In this document: piece by piece, positions 1-8,522 of the stretch
Numbering within the stretch: position 1 is the first letter of the stretch
Layout of the letters: each line of letters opens with the position of its first letter
NCBI GenBank assembly: GCA_016839805.1
Contig: JAEOTO010000019.1
Span: 1 to 46,330, forward strand
Reading direction: 5' to 3'
DNA length: 46,330 nucleotides
Source: Candidatus Hermodarchaeota archaeon
GTDB lineage: Archaea > Asgardarchaeota > Hermodarchaeia > Hermodarchaeales > Hermodarchaeaceae
Notes under the pieces: generated by a model
Databases searched by the model: none
The model's input: only the letters and a program-made list of their open reading frames with translations
What the model was told of the DNA's origin: nothing
Position numbers and translations under genes: made by a program

Positions 1-34
1 TATTCAAGTACCACAATGAAACTCGATTTAACGT

Positions 35-889
35 GTGGGTGCGAAGGTGATTCTCTTAGGCACAGCCGGGTGGAAGTATGATGATTGGGTAGGAAGCTTC
101 TATCCCTCTAAGAAACATCAGTTCACTTACTTTAGTAAGATTTTCAATACCGCTGAGATTAATTCGACCTTCTATCATTTTCCTAGCCGAAAAGTTGTGG
201 CAACCTGGTCCCGTGCTCCTGAGGATTTTATTTTTACAGCGAAAGTTCCCCAAGAGATAACCCATAAGCTTCGATTGGATGTGACCGCAGGGGCAGATCA
301 GCGGATGCACGAGTATCTACAATTGATGTCTCCGCTTCGTGAAGCGCGACGATTGGGACCGCTCCTCCTCCAACTTCCGCCCTCATTTGATTACACTCAT
401 TTAGGTATCCTCGAAGCGTTTTTACAAACACTTCCAAGCGATTGGGAGTTTGCAGTGGAATTCCGTCATCTATCTTGGATGCAGGATGAGACCTTCTCAC
501 TGTTACAGCGCCATCAGGTCGCATACTGCATTGTCGATGAACCTCTTCTGCCTCCTCGGATTGAAGTGACCGCTCCTTTTTCGTATATTCGGTGGCATGG
601 TCATGGCAAGAAGCTGTGGTACTATTACTTGTACAGCCAGGAAGAATTACAAGAATGGGTGCCAAAAGTCGAAGATATCGTTGAACGCACCCCTAAGAAC
701 GTCTACGGTTATTTCAATAATCACTGGTATGGATTTGCTGCCCGGAATTGTATTGACATGATGGAATTGTTAGGAATGAACCATCGAATGCCTAAGCATG
801 TTCGAGATCGAGTCACTCGGGTGACAGATCAGCGTATCAAAAAGAAGTCGACCCAACAAACATCCTTAAGCCAATTTTCTGAGGATTGA
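35..889 (+). CDS. DUF72 family protein (COG1801)
   Basis: The 284-residue product has the DUF72 hallmarks in order: GTAGWKYDDW near the N-terminus, EINSTFYHFP, FTAKVPQEITH, LGPLLLQLPPSF, FAVEFRHLSW, YIRWHG and YGYFNNHWYGFAARN. DUF72 proteins are TIM-barrel-like and widespread in bacteria and archaea; no reaction is firmly assigned, so none is given here. Start is GTG; an in-frame stop lies four bases upstream, so it cannot extend further, although the GTG at 47 (VILLGTAGW) is an equally plausible start. No partner gene is obvious; the next gene, mer, begins about 125 bases downstream and probably has its own promoter. Confidence 0.9.
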   Translation: MGAKVILLGTAGWKYDDWVGSFYPSKKHQFTYFSKIFNTAEINSTFYHFPSRKVVATWSRAPEDFIFTAKVPQEITHKLRLDVTAGADQRMHEYLQLMSPLREARRLGPLLLQLPPSFDYTHLGILEAFLQTLPSDWEFAVEFRHLSWMQDETFSLLQRHQVAYCIVDEPLLPPRIEVTAPFSYIRWHGHGKKLWYYYLYSQEELQEWVPKVEDIVERTPKNVYGYFNNHWYGFAARNCIDMMELLGMNHRMPKHVRDRVTRVTDQRIKKKSTQQTSLSQFSED

Positions 890-1014
890 AAGTAAGTACA
901 TACGTCGAGAAAAATCTGATGCTTTTCGATTAAGACTTCCAAACTAGGAAACCTTTCCCTTTTTATCTGGAAGCGACATTATGGTTAGCTATTCTTGAGT
1001 TGGGTGCAATCCTT

Positions 1015-2019
1015 ATGCCTTCAAAATTACGATTTGCCGTTGAGTTTGTGCCACAAGAAGCCTACTGGCAAACTACTGCCCTGGGTATTCTCGCTGAGAA
1101 ATATGGCTTTGACTTTTGCTGGATCACTGATCACTTCAACAATCGGAGCGTTTATGTGATTCTCAGCCTTCTAGCCAATTATACTGACAAAATTATGATT
1201 GGTCCAGGTGTTACCAATCCCTATCTGATTAATCCCGTTCAAACAGCGTCCACGCTTATGTCACTTGACAACCTTTCAGGCGGTCGAGCCATACTAGGAA
1301 TTGGTGCAGGGGATAAAATCACTTTGAATCTCCTAGGCATTGAAAGGAAAAAACCATTGACGGCTGTAAAAGAAAGTGTGAAAATATTTCGATCAATTTT
1401 TGATTCAGGGAAAATCAAAGGATTTGAGGGGAAAGTGTTCACCGTAGAGAAAGCAAAAGTCGCTTTTGAGAAATCCGGAGACCTTCCCATCTATATTGGT
1501 GCACAGGGTCCCAAAATGCTCCAACTCGCAGGCTCAATGGGACAAGGCGTTCTCGTTAATGCCTCCCACCCAATTGATTTTGATTTCGCTCTCAAACAAA
1601 TTAGAAAGGGCGTAAAAGAAGCTAACCGCAAAATTTCTGACATAGATGTCTCCGCCTATGCCAGCGTGTCAGTAGCACGGAAAATCGAAAAGGCCACCAA
1701 AGCTGCTACTCCCGTAGTTGCTTTCATCGTAGCCGGTTCACCTCCCGTTGTATTAAAAAGACACAATATTCAAACTGATAGTGTAACACCCATTGCTGAA
1801 GGCTTGGCAAAGGGTGATTTTCCAACCGCTTTTGGGGCTGTTACCAACGAGATGTTAGATGCTTTCTGCATACGAGGCACACCAGCGGAATGCACAGAGA
1901 AAATTGCAGCCTTACACAAAACAGGTATAACGCAATTTGTCTTCGGATCGCCCATTGGACCTAAAAAACGAGAAGCTATGGAATTGGCTAGCAAGGAAAT
2001 CCTTCCTCACTTTGCATAA
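1015..2019 (+). CDS. mer: 5,10-methylenetetrahydromethanopterin reductase (F420-dependent)
   Basis: Luciferase-like TIM-barrel enzyme that reversibly reduces methylene-H4MPT to methyl-H4MPT with F420H2, a step of the archaeal Wood-Ljungdahl/methyl branch in the cytoplasm. Mer-specific blocks are present: CWITDHFNNRSVYV, IGPGVTNPY, LDNLSGGRAILGIGAGDK, PIYIGAQGPKMLQLAG and VLVNASHP; full family length (about 334 residues). A TTG at 1000 is open in frame, but the ATG at 1015 places the conserved FAVEFVPQE segment at the usual N-terminal distance, so I chose it. A TATA-like TTTTTATC lies about 50 bases upstream. The H4MPT biosynthesis island at 19.4-27.6 kb supports this assignment over a generic F420-dependent oxidoreductase. 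Confidence 0.92.
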   Translation: MPSKLRFAVEFVPQEAYWQTTALGILAEKYGFDFCWITDHFNNRSVYVILSLLANYTDKIMIGPGVTNPYLINPVQTASTLMSLDNLSGGRAILGIGAGDKITLNLLGIERKKPLTAVKESVKIFRSIFDSGKIKGFEGKVFTVEKAKVAFEKSGDLPIYIGAQGPKMLQLAGSMGQGVLVNASHPIDFDFALKQIRKGVKEANRKISDIDVSAYASVSVARKIEKATKAATPVVAFIVAGSPPVVLKRHNIQTDSVTPIAEGLAKGDFPTAFGAVTNEMLDAFCIRGTPAECTEKIAALHKTGITQFVFGSPIGPKKREAMELASKEILPHFA

Positions 2020-2082
2020 GTTGAATTCTCAGATCTTATTAACACTTAATATGAAGAATTACATTCTGGAACTGATTTGAAT

Positions 2083-2331
2083 CTATAGATCTTGTTCAGC
2101 GTAAGCTTGCCAAGAAAGTGTAGGTGTATCGCCGGTAGCAGAGAGCGCTAATGACGCAACTTTTTTACGAGATTGGCGGCCTTCAATCAGAGTTTCCATA
2201 AATACCGTTAGGTAATGGATGTCTTGGTCATTTGCATCTTTGCGAGTTTCAATCACCTTGACGAGTCTGAAGGCATGATCGGGTAGTCCAGGTACCCTAC
2301 TGGTCTGCGATGTGATTTGTGGCGGATTCAT
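2083..2331 (-). CDS. Small hypothetical protein
   Basis: An 82-residue soluble protein with no recognised domain, cysteine pair or membrane segment. It has a proline-rich N-terminus followed by an alternating hydrophobic stretch (FRLVKVIETRK, HYLTVFMETLIEG) that would fit a small beta-rich domain. ATG start. A strongly AT-rich run (ATTAAATATATATT on the minus strand, about 10-25 bases upstream) could be a TATA box for a nearly leaderless message. It converges on mer. The 178 bases between it and the DUF3786 gene are AT-rich and hold no clear gene. The reading frame is credible but the function is unknown. Confidence 0.5.
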   Translation of the reverse strand: MNPPQITSQTSRVPGLPDHAFRLVKVIETRKDANDQDIHYLTVFMETLIEGRQSRKKVASLALSATGDTPTLSWQAYAEQDL

Positions 2332-2509
2332 ACAAAAAGCCTCTAATATATATTTAATACCATATTACATATATAGATTGGGGCAATACCGCAAATACAC
2401 TTACACTCAAACCAAATAATAATTATTATTATAAAAGATATATACCCTTTTTATTCCGACCTATACAAAAATCGGTGCATGTCGAACACCAGGTAGTCTA
2501 ATACTACTC

Positions 2510-3100
2510 CTACAATTTCGCTGCAGACAATAATCGCAAGGTTGCCAATGAACCCAGGTGGGCAAGGGCTTCAGCGTCCAAATAAGATCCAGCAGTACTG
2601 TCCAGATATACCTTAACTTGAGGTGGGAATTCATCATCGGCTTTCCAGAGAGCATAAGTCAGTGGTACCCGCGGAAGTGTGGGGATGGCGTAAGCAATGT
2701 CACCAAGCTTCGTAGCCGTTCCCTGGAGGTGTTCTGCGGCTTTTTTAAAGAAATCAGGATTGGGTCCGAGGTGTTTTTCGATGGGGTTAACGACACGCCC
2801 CTCAAAAACAGGGAAATAAACACGTCCCCCGGAGATATGTTTGTAGGTGATGAGTTCACCTGTTAGAGGGATGTCCTTTGCTTCAGCATAACGGTTTAGA
2901 AGAAAGAAAATATGTTCAATCTTTGGATCGAAGGGTTGCCCAATAGCCACATCAGTGACAGAACCATCCTTAAGATTGACTTCGAGACCAAGAAACCGGA
3001 GTGTCGAGCCTTTGGGGAACCCTAACCGACCTGGAAGCGTCAAGATTTTTGTCTTGCTTTTTTTCCAGGTCCATCGGTCCCAGGATTCAGAAGTCTGCAT
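2510..3100 (-). CDS. DUF3786 domain protein
   Basis: A 196-residue soluble protein matching the DUF3786 pattern: an early beta segment, HIFFLLNRYAEAKDIPLTGELITYKHISGG, a central FFKKAAEHLQGT helix, a GDIAYAIPTLPRVPLTYALWKADDEFPP core, then YLDSTAGSYLDAEALAHLG. The family is common in anaerobic archaea and bacteria, often near corrinoid or C1 proteins, but its activity is not established. ATG start with an AGGTGA Shine-Dalgarno six bases upstream. It is divergent from the roadblock gene. The C1 association is consistent with mer 1.5 kb away but is not evidence of shared function. Confidence 0.75.
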   Translation of the reverse strand: MQTSESWDRWTWKKSKTKILTLPGRLGFPKGSTLRFLGLEVNLKDGSVTDVAIGQPFDPKIEHIFFLLNRYAEAKDIPLTGELITYKHISGGRVYFPVFEGRVVNPIEKHLGPNPDFFKKAAEHLQGTATKLGDIAYAIPTLPRVPLTYALWKADDEFPPQVKVYLDSTAGSYLDAEALAHLGSLATLRLLSAAKL

Positions 3101-3270
3101 GATTTATCACCTAGAAGCCAACTAAGCCAGATTATTTGTTGGGTGAAGCATTGTTATATGTTTAGTGGATTTTTTGATGGGATTTTCGCAATGAAAATTG
3201 CTATTTTTTACGCGTGCCCGATATTTTTAAGGGGACTGTTGGCGCGATAGTAGTCTATCTGAGGTTCGAG

Positions 3271-3666
3271 ATGGCTGATGAGATGGCGAGAACGACAGTC
3301 CACGATGCAAATCACGAAAAAATCCTTCGTGAAGTAATTGCGGAACTTGAACAGCATCGTGATGTAAAAGGATGGGCTGTAATAAGCCAAGAGGGGTTGC
3401 TAATTGAGCACAGGATGCCATCAACTGTGAACCCACATCTACTCGCTGGAAATGCTGCAGCCCTTGCCCATTCAGCTCAAGTTGTTATTAGTCAAACTGA
3501 CTCTGGACCCATGAAAATCATCCATCTTGACGGAGAACGGAATTTCATAATTTTAGTTGGTGGCGAATTCCAAATCATTTTTCTCGTAATGGCCAAGCAA
3601 GGAACGGATCTCCAGCCACTCGGAGAATTTCTTGCTACTGCGGCTAACAAATTCCAGTCGCAGTAA
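3271..3666 (+). CDS. Roadblock/LC7 domain protein
   Basis: About 131 residues with the roadblock/LC7 fold pattern: a leading helix (HEKILREVIAELEQHRDVKGWAVIS), a beta hairpin (EGLLIEHRMPS), the central helix (PHLLAGNAAALAHSAQVVI), a strand pair (MKIIHLDGERNFIILVGG, FQIIFLVMA) and a final helix. Such proteins dimerise and in many systems bind or regulate small GTPases. The frame opens at GTG 3214, but the ATG at 3271 has GAGGT five bases upstream and a TATA-like ATTTTTAA about 45 bases upstream, so the shorter protein is preferred. No GTPase is adjacent; the only one in the window is at 38 kb. Confidence 0.8.
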   Translation: MADEMARTTVHDANHEKILREVIAELEQHRDVKGWAVISQEGLLIEHRMPSTVNPHLLAGNAAALAHSAQVVISQTDSGPMKIIHLDGERNFIILVGGEFQIIFLVMAKQGTDLQPLGEFLATAANKFQSQ

Positions 3667-3676
3667 TCGATTGCAG

Positions 3677-4192
3677 CTATTCTTTTTCTACAAAATCAAT
3701 CTCAATACCTGATTCTTTGAGCATTTCTATGCCATCTTCGTCCGGGTATTGACACTTGACAACGACGCGCGCTATTCCAGCATTTATCAGCATCTTCGCA
3801 CAAATGGTACAGGGTGAATGAGTGACATACAGCGTCGCATCTCGACTGCTTACACCATGCAGAGCACATTGAATGATGGCGTTTTGTTCAGCATGAACCC
3901 CACGACAGAGCTCGTGACGTTCACCCGGTTTTACCCCTGTTTTTAACCGCAGACAGGTTTCTGTGGTGCAATGCTCCATATTCGCAGGAGCGCCGTTATA
4001 CCCAGTTGATAGAATATGCTTATCGCGGACTAAAACGGCGCCTACCTGACGTCGAACACAGGTGGATCGAGTGGCAGCTAACTCGGCAAACCGAATGAAA
4101 TACTCTTCAATTGTCGGTCGCTTCCTCACTAGCCCTGATTGTGTTTTTGAAGGGACCAAACCGTCATTTTGAGGGTCAGTGGATTTTGGCAT
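3677..4192 (-). CDS. dCMP deaminase (ComEB/dCD-like)
   Basis: Zinc-dependent cytidine/deoxycytidylate deaminase family, 171 residues. The catalytic HAE motif is at His100-Glu102 and the zinc PCxxC motif at 127-131 (Cys128, Cys131). The insert with Cys75, Cys80, Cys96 and GERHELCRGVHAEQNA is typical of dCMP deaminases, which turn dCMP into dUMP for thymidylate synthesis. It lies 39 bases downstream of pyrG on the same strand, so the two are probably co-transcribed as a pyrimidine-nucleotide unit. ATG start with AGGA about nine bases upstream. A riboflavin-type deaminase is less likely because of the specific TGYNGAP and HCTTETC segments. Confidence 0.88.
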   Translation of the reverse strand: MPKSTDPQNDGLVPSKTQSGLVRKRPTIEEYFIRFAELAATRSTCVRRQVGAVLVRDKHILSTGYNGAPANMEHCTTETCLRLKTGVKPGERHELCRGVHAEQNAIIQCALHGVSSRDATLYVTHSPCTICAKMLINAGIARVVVKCQYPDEDGIEMLKESGIEIDFVEKE

Positions 4193-4231
4193 TGTGGTAG
4201 AGTCCTAATAGCGTGCTTCCCTTTATTGTCG

Positions 4232-5902
4232 TTACCCAATCGCATGTTTTCGTTTTAGAATTGCATCAATGAAGGCAAGATATAGCGGATTGGGTTGATC
4301 AGGACGCGATGTGTATTCTGGATGGAACTGTGTGCCTACCACCCAATAGCGATTAGTAAGTTCGATGGCATTGATAATCTTGCCCGACAAATCAGTCGCT
4401 GAGACTATGAGACCTTCTTTTTCGGCCTTTTTCGCAGGTTCCCACATAAGATGATAACGGTGACGGAATCGCTCACGAATCTTTGATTTCTTATAGATTG
4501 TACGGAGTTTCGTCTTGGGAAGAACTTTAATGGGATGTCCAGCGAGACGCATAGTTCCTCCTTTTTCTTCAATTTCTCGTTGTTCGGGGAGTAAGTCGAC
4601 AACCGGGTAGGGGGTTTTAGGATCTATCTCCGTACTATTCGCCTTTTTCATTCCTAGCCCATATCGGCATAGGGCTACGAATAATAGCTGTGCCCCGAAA
4701 CATATACCCAGATAAGGAATATCTTCTTCCAGCGCAATCCATGCTGACCGAATCATTCCCTCGGTTCCCCGCGTTCCAAATCCGGGTGTAAGAAGAATAC
4801 CGTCATATTGGATGAGCTGATCCTTTGCATCATTACTTTGCTCTAGTTGTTCGGCGTCAACCATTTCAATCGTTGTCGCAGCACCCAAATGCGCCCCAGC
4901 GTGTCTTAATGATTCATAAATACTCACATAGGTATCCGCCATGGCCACATATTTCCCAGGCATGGCAATCCGTATATGTTCAGTTGGGTGGAGGAATCGA
5001 TTCACAACCTCCTGCCAATCTGTCATGCCTGTTGGTGGGTGAGCTATCATTTCTAATCGTTGAAGAATAAACGCATCAAGTCCTTGTTCATAGAACTTCA
5101 AGGGTAATTCGTAGATTTCCTTCAAATCCGGATTTGATATCACAGCTTCCGGCCGCACGTTGCTATACAGAGCGATTTTTCGACGGCTCTCCTCTGTTAA
5201 AGAATTCTCACTTCGTGCAATGATGATATCTGGTTGAAGCCCCCTGGACAGTAACTGTTTAACAGAATGCTGTGTGGGTTTAGTTTTCATCTCCCCTACT
5301 GTTGCTAATAAAGGAACCAAAGTAACATGAACTAATAACGTGTTTCCTGACCCATGTTCGAGCCTGAATTGTCGAATGGCTTCGAGAAATGGGTCAGCCT
5401 CAATATCACCAACTGTGCCTCCTATTTCAACCATTATTACATCGAGCTTGTTCCTTTCCCGTTTTCCAGCTTTAGCAATCTCAACTAACCTGCGTTTAAT
5501 CTCATCCGTGATATGAGGAATAATTTGAACGGTTTTTCCTAAGAACTTCCCAAGTCGTTCCTGCAAAATGACACTCAAATAAACTTGTCCGGAAGTGATG
5601 TTATTTCGAGGATGTATCGCCCGACCGATAAACCGCTCATAAGTGCCAAAATCTTGGTCCACCTCTGCAGTGGTATAACTGAAACTTGGAGCTGGATTGA
5701 ATTCAAAAATCTGATCAGTGATGAAGGGTTCCCCATGCTCAACTGGGTTCAACGTCCCTGGATCCACATTCAAATATGGATCAATTTTCACCAAATCGAC
5801 CCCATAGCCTCGAAACTGTAAGAGTTTAGCAATACTTGCGGTGGTGTGACCTTTCCCAATACCTGATAACACACCGCCGGTCACAAAAATGAACTTAGGC
5901 AT
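4232..5902 (-). CDS. pyrG: CTP synthase (divergent, with N-domain insertion)
   Basis: Converts UTP to CTP using glutamine and ATP. The N-terminal synthetase domain carries the P-loop variant GGVLSGIGKGHTTAS (9-23; Lys17), DPYLNVDPGT (41-50), GGTVGDIE (161-168) and KTKPTQHSVK; the C-terminal class I glutaminase domain has GICFGAQ with Cys401 and QFHPE with His527 and Glu529. Length 556 is slightly long. Between residues 62 and 84 the usual EDGAETDLD segment is replaced by a Phe/Pro-rich stretch about 13 residues longer, ending in DQDFGTYERF, where Asp84 aligns with the Mg-binding Asp72 of E. coli. ATG start with GAGG five bases upstream. First gene of a pyrG-dcd operon. Confidence 0.95.
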   Translation of the reverse strand: MPKFIFVTGGVLSGIGKGHTTASIAKLLQFRGYGVDLVKIDPYLNVDPGTLNPVEHGEPFITDQIFEFNPAPSFSYTTAEVDQDFGTYERFIGRAIHPRNNITSGQVYLSVILQERLGKFLGKTVQIIPHITDEIKRRLVEIAKAGKRERNKLDVIMVEIGGTVGDIEADPFLEAIRQFRLEHGSGNTLLVHVTLVPLLATVGEMKTKPTQHSVKQLLSRGLQPDIIIARSENSLTEESRRKIALYSNVRPEAVISNPDLKEIYELPLKFYEQGLDAFILQRLEMIAHPPTGMTDWQEVVNRFLHPTEHIRIAMPGKYVAMADTYVSIYESLRHAGAHLGAATTIEMVDAEQLEQSNDAKDQLIQYDGILLTPGFGTRGTEGMIRSAWIALEEDIPYLGICFGAQLLFVALCRYGLGMKKANSTEIDPKTPYPVVDLLPEQREIEEKGGTMRLAGHPIKVLPKTKLRTIYKKSKIRERFRHRYHLMWEPAKKAEKEGLIVSATDLSGKIINAIELTNRYWVVGTQFHPEYTSRPDQPNPLYLAFIDAILKRKHAIG

Positions 5903-6008
5903 ATTTCCTCTTTGACTAACCGATACATAAGCCTAGCGGTAACACTGTCTTTGTTCTTATGGCTATTCATTGGTTCGCTTGAATCGCCTTTTTTTGACAG
6001 CCATTAAG

Positions 6009-6016
6009 TTTAAATA
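6009..6016 (+). promoter_or_regulatory. TATA box for the PadR-HAAS operon
   Basis: TTTAAATA, a close match to the archaeal TATA consensus, with purines upstream (CCATTAAG) that could serve as BRE. It lies about 130 bases before the PadR start, leaving a leader of roughly 100 bases. Prediction by motif only. Confidence 0.55.
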
Positions 6017-6017
6017 G

Positions 6018-6037
6018 ATGTACCTATCGATATACAT
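6018..6037. promoter_or_regulatory. ATGTA-N10-TACAT inverted repeat, candidate PadR operator
   Basis: A perfect 5-base inverted repeat (ATGTA, ten bases, TACAT) starts two bases after the TATA box, so a bound protein would block TBP/TFB or RNA polymerase at the initiation site. PadR-family operators in bacteria commonly use ATGT and ACAT half-sites, although with a shorter spacer (8 bases). The first gene downstream encodes a PadR protein, so autorepression is the simplest reading. A second smaller palindrome, TATCGATA, sits inside the spacer. Confidence 0.5.
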
Positions 6038-6145
6038 AGCGTGGCAAGGTATAACGGTTAACGAGATTATGTATCTCACAAGGCACATGGTCTCGCACAC
6101 CGAAACCTGCCACTGATACAACCGCTCTCAGGCGGAGAACACACA

Positions 6146-6622
6146 ATGCCTAAACAGAAACCTCTTGAATCATGGGAAAGCGACGTTCGCCGGGGTCTCC
6201 TCAGACTCCTTGTCCTCGCCGTCATCAAGGAATCCAAGTCGACCTTTGGCTACGAGATTGCCCAAAGTATCAAAAAACGCACCGCTGAACGACTTATCGT
6301 ACAAGATGGCACCCTCTATCCGTTACTCCGCCGTCTGGAAGACCAAAAAATGGTCCGCAGCACCTGGAACGTGGCTGGTGAACGGCCACGGAAATACTAC
6401 CAGCTTACGGCAGCTGGTGAAAAAGACCTCTTAGCAATGCTAGAGTTCTGGAACGATCTGGTACTCTCTTTAGATCCCCTCTTCCGCAGTATAGTGGTAG
6501 GGCGTGAAGCGAACGGTGATTACCAAGAACAAATCCAGTTCTGTACGAGTTGCGGGAACCAAGTCTTTCCTGGAGCTATCTATTGTGCGAACTGCGGAGC
6601 GGAATTAACAGAAAGTGAATAA
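6146..6622 (+). CDS. PadR-family transcriptional regulator with C-terminal zinc ribbon
   Basis: 158 residues. Residues about 12-100 form a PadR winged helix: GLLRLLVLAVIKESKSTFGYEI, the recognition region DGTLYPLLRRLEDQKMV, and the wing ERPRKYYQLTAAGEKDL. The last 28 residues contain two CxxC knuckles (CTSCG and CANCG, 14 residues apart), a zinc ribbon not found in ordinary PadR proteins and perhaps a metal, redox or protein-contact module. ATG start. It is separated by only three bases from the HAAS-type membrane protein, the usual partner in PadR/HAAS operons, where the membrane protein is thought to modulate the regulator. Likely autoregulated through the repeat at 6018-6037. Confidence 0.88.
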   Translation: MPKQKPLESWESDVRRGLLRLLVLAVIKESKSTFGYEIAQSIKKRTAERLIVQDGTLYPLLRRLEDQKMVRSTWNVAGERPRKYYQLTAAGEKDLLAMLEFWNDLVLSLDPLFRSIVVGREANGDYQEQIQFCTSCGNQVFPGAIYCANCGAELTESE

Positions 6623-6625
6623 AAA

Positions 6626-7786
6626 ATGTCTAAAGAATATGGAACTAACGACGAATATTCAGGTGATGGGAATCCTCAACCGACACCTAAACCAGGTGAT
6701 GAGGCTTCAGCTCGAAAAATCATTGCAGACTACCTTGATCAAGTGAAAGCCCGGTTACCTCGCGAAGTTGCAGCGGAGGTAATTCCTGAACTCCGATCAC
6801 ACCTCATGGAACAAGCGAGTCAGCCCAGCGGACAATTAAACAGTGCTGGCGCATGGGACGCCGTAGTTGCTATGGGTAGCCCCGATATTGTGGCTCGGGA
6901 GTTCCGACGAGAAAGTGAAACTCACGACATTGATAGAGCTCAGAGTTTCCTTGAAGCCCTCACTCCAAGAAATCGTCAGATTTTCTGGTGGGTTATCGTA
7001 GGAATCGTCATCGCTGACCTTGTGCTAATTGCATACATCGTATCAGTTGTATTAATCAATATTACAACAACTCCATGGCAAGTCTTTGGTCCCTGGATCT
7101 TGACGGGAGTTGTAGCGCAAGTCTGGGTGTTTATGGGAATTGCCATATCTTACCTGGTATTGTTACTCTTATCCCATCCTGAAGGTGCCCCGTTAATGGA
7201 ACTCCTGCGAAATATCTTCGAGGAGTCCAAAGAGAAAGAAGACCGCATTCCTCGAACCCAACGTCGGGTTCAAAAACGCGTGAAGAAATTCAACGAGCTT
7301 ACCGGTCGAACCCACCTCATGGGACAAATGATCGGTCACATCGTTGGAATCACAGTTGCAATTGTCTTTGCAGTTATGTTACCAATTTTGGTACCTACAT
7401 ATCCAATCTTTGATATCCAAGTGCTTTACTGGCTTGCCATCATTGGACTGACCCATGCAGGCCTAACAGCAATTCGAATCCTTGTCGGAGACAGCTCACT
7501 CGCGGCTGCAAGACTGCTAGCGTCAATCAATGTCCTCTACGGAATCGTTGGATTGTGGATGGTCACCATGTTCTTCTATGGGCCACTATCCTTCCCCATT
7601 CCATTCTGGAATGCAGGGCAATGGTTCCTGCTTCACTGGAAACCTTATGTAATGTTCTTTGCATGGCTTGCCCCGCTATTGATCCTCCTCATTATCGTTG
7701 GTATGACCATCCAACTCATCCAAGTCAACGTCTATATCCAACCGCTTTACAATGGCTATACTATTACTACCGAAGATCTAGCTTAA
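6626..7786 (+). CDS. HAAS-domain membrane protein, PadR partner
   Basis: 386 residues. A disordered, Pro/Gly-rich N-terminus is followed by a soluble helical HAAS-like domain (about 28-95: IIADYLDQVKARLPREVAAE, VIPELRSHLMEQ, VVAMGSPDIVAREFRRE) and then about six hydrophobic segments, roughly at 117-143, 152-178, a pair around 233-275, 287-315 and 335-365, with a charged cytoplasmic-looking loop of repeated Arg/Lys/Glu between the second and third. HAAS proteins are standard neighbours of PadR regulators and are regarded as membrane transducers; substrate or signal is unknown. It starts three bases after the PadR stop and ends before a clear hairpin terminator, so the operon has two genes. Confidence 0.8.
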   Translation: MSKEYGTNDEYSGDGNPQPTPKPGDEASARKIIADYLDQVKARLPREVAAEVIPELRSHLMEQASQPSGQLNSAGAWDAVVAMGSPDIVAREFRRESETHDIDRAQSFLEALTPRNRQIFWWVIVGIVIADLVLIAYIVSVVLINITTTPWQVFGPWILTGVVAQVWVFMGIAISYLVLLLLSHPEGAPLMELLRNIFEESKEKEDRIPRTQRRVQKRVKKFNELTGRTHLMGQMIGHIVGITVAIVFAVMLPILVPTYPIFDIQVLYWLAIIGLTHAGLTAIRILVGDSSLAAARLLASINVLYGIVGLWMVTMFFYGPLSFPIPFWNAGQWFLLHWKPYVMFFAWLAPLLILLIIVGMTIQLIQVNVYIQPLYNGYTITTEDLA

Positions 7787-7805
7787 ACATCCCATATCTT
7801 CCCTC

Positions 7806-7851
7806 GGGGTAGTACATGGTGGATTGTGCTACCCCTTCTTCTCTTTTTTTT
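7806..7851 (+). terminator. Hairpin plus T-tract after the PadR-HAAS operon
   Basis: GGGGTAG pairs with CTACCCC (7806-7812 with 7829-7835; two further pairs possible with one G-U), followed by a pyrimidine run ending in eight T. Position 20 bases after the HAAS stop fits transcript termination. Confidence 0.7.
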
Positions 7852-7908
7852 CTCACAAACCTTATCAGCAGCTGAGTGTATTCGTGCCTTATAGCTGAGG
7901 GTTTCAAC

Positions 7909-8424
7909 ATGAGTTCTCGGATAGCGGTCAATATTCGTGAGTATGATGTAAAGGATTTCGTGGTTTTATGTCACTTAGTAGCTGACTTTTTCACATTTCA
8001 CCGTCGACTCCAAGGGCGCGGTCCCCTTCCACCGGAGGAGGCTGCCACGATTATTCCCCGTGACATGATCCGGGAAAGCTCCTATCTTCTTGTTGCGGAA
8101 CCGCAAGAGGGAGGCGACATCATTGGTTTTTGTCGTATTGAAGATCACGAAGGAGCTTTTTTCCTTCGAGAAATCATGGTAGCTGAGAACCAGCGGATTC
8201 GTGGTGTGGGAACAGCTCTGCTCAAGGCAGCGGAGGAGCACATCAAGGCGAAGGGGCGGAGCAATTTGTATCTATCAGTTGTTCCTTACAATATTGATGC
8301 AGTTAGGTTTTTTGTTCGCCGTGGATATAATATTCTTAACACCATCGAATTACGAATGGAAGCACCAGATGAAAAAATCCAACGGAAACCACTTCACTTT
8401 TTGGGTCTTCAGTTTCGGTATTAG
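7909..8424 (+). CDS. GNAT-family N-acetyltransferase
   Basis: 171 residues with the GNAT fold. The acetyl-CoA site is visible as FFLREIMVAENQRIRGVGTALLKAAEEH (motif A, with the R/Q-x-x-G-x-G/A pattern RIRGVG), followed by LYLSVVPYNIDAVRFFVRRGYNI, the usual C-terminal N-x-x-A-x-x-F-Y/F-x-x-x-G-F/Y pattern. The acceptor substrate cannot be inferred. The frame opens at GTG 7876, but ATG 7909 has GAGGG seven bases upstream and is preferred. It precedes the pyrimidine genes by about 100 bases; a TATA-like CATAAATA sits in that gap, so pyrD probably has its own promoter. Confidence 0.85.
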   Translation: MSSRIAVNIREYDVKDFVVLCHLVADFFTFHRRLQGRGPLPPEEAATIIPRDMIRESSYLLVAEPQEGGDIIGFCRIEDHEGAFFLREIMVAENQRIRGVGTALLKAAEEHIKAKGRSNLYLSVVPYNIDAVRFFVRRGYNILNTIELRMEAPDEKIQRKPLHFLGLQFRY

Positions 8425-8522
8425 CCAAAGCGAAAGTAATGGATTCAATGTAAATGTAAAAACGACACATTTAGAAGTGAAGCCCTTACAAGGGATGCAT
8501 AAATAGGATAACTTTTGGAGAA

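Noticed and set aside
3208..3436. Minus-strand frames opposite the roadblock gene
   Set aside because: They are antisense shadows of a gene with clear domain pattern and Shine-Dalgarno site.
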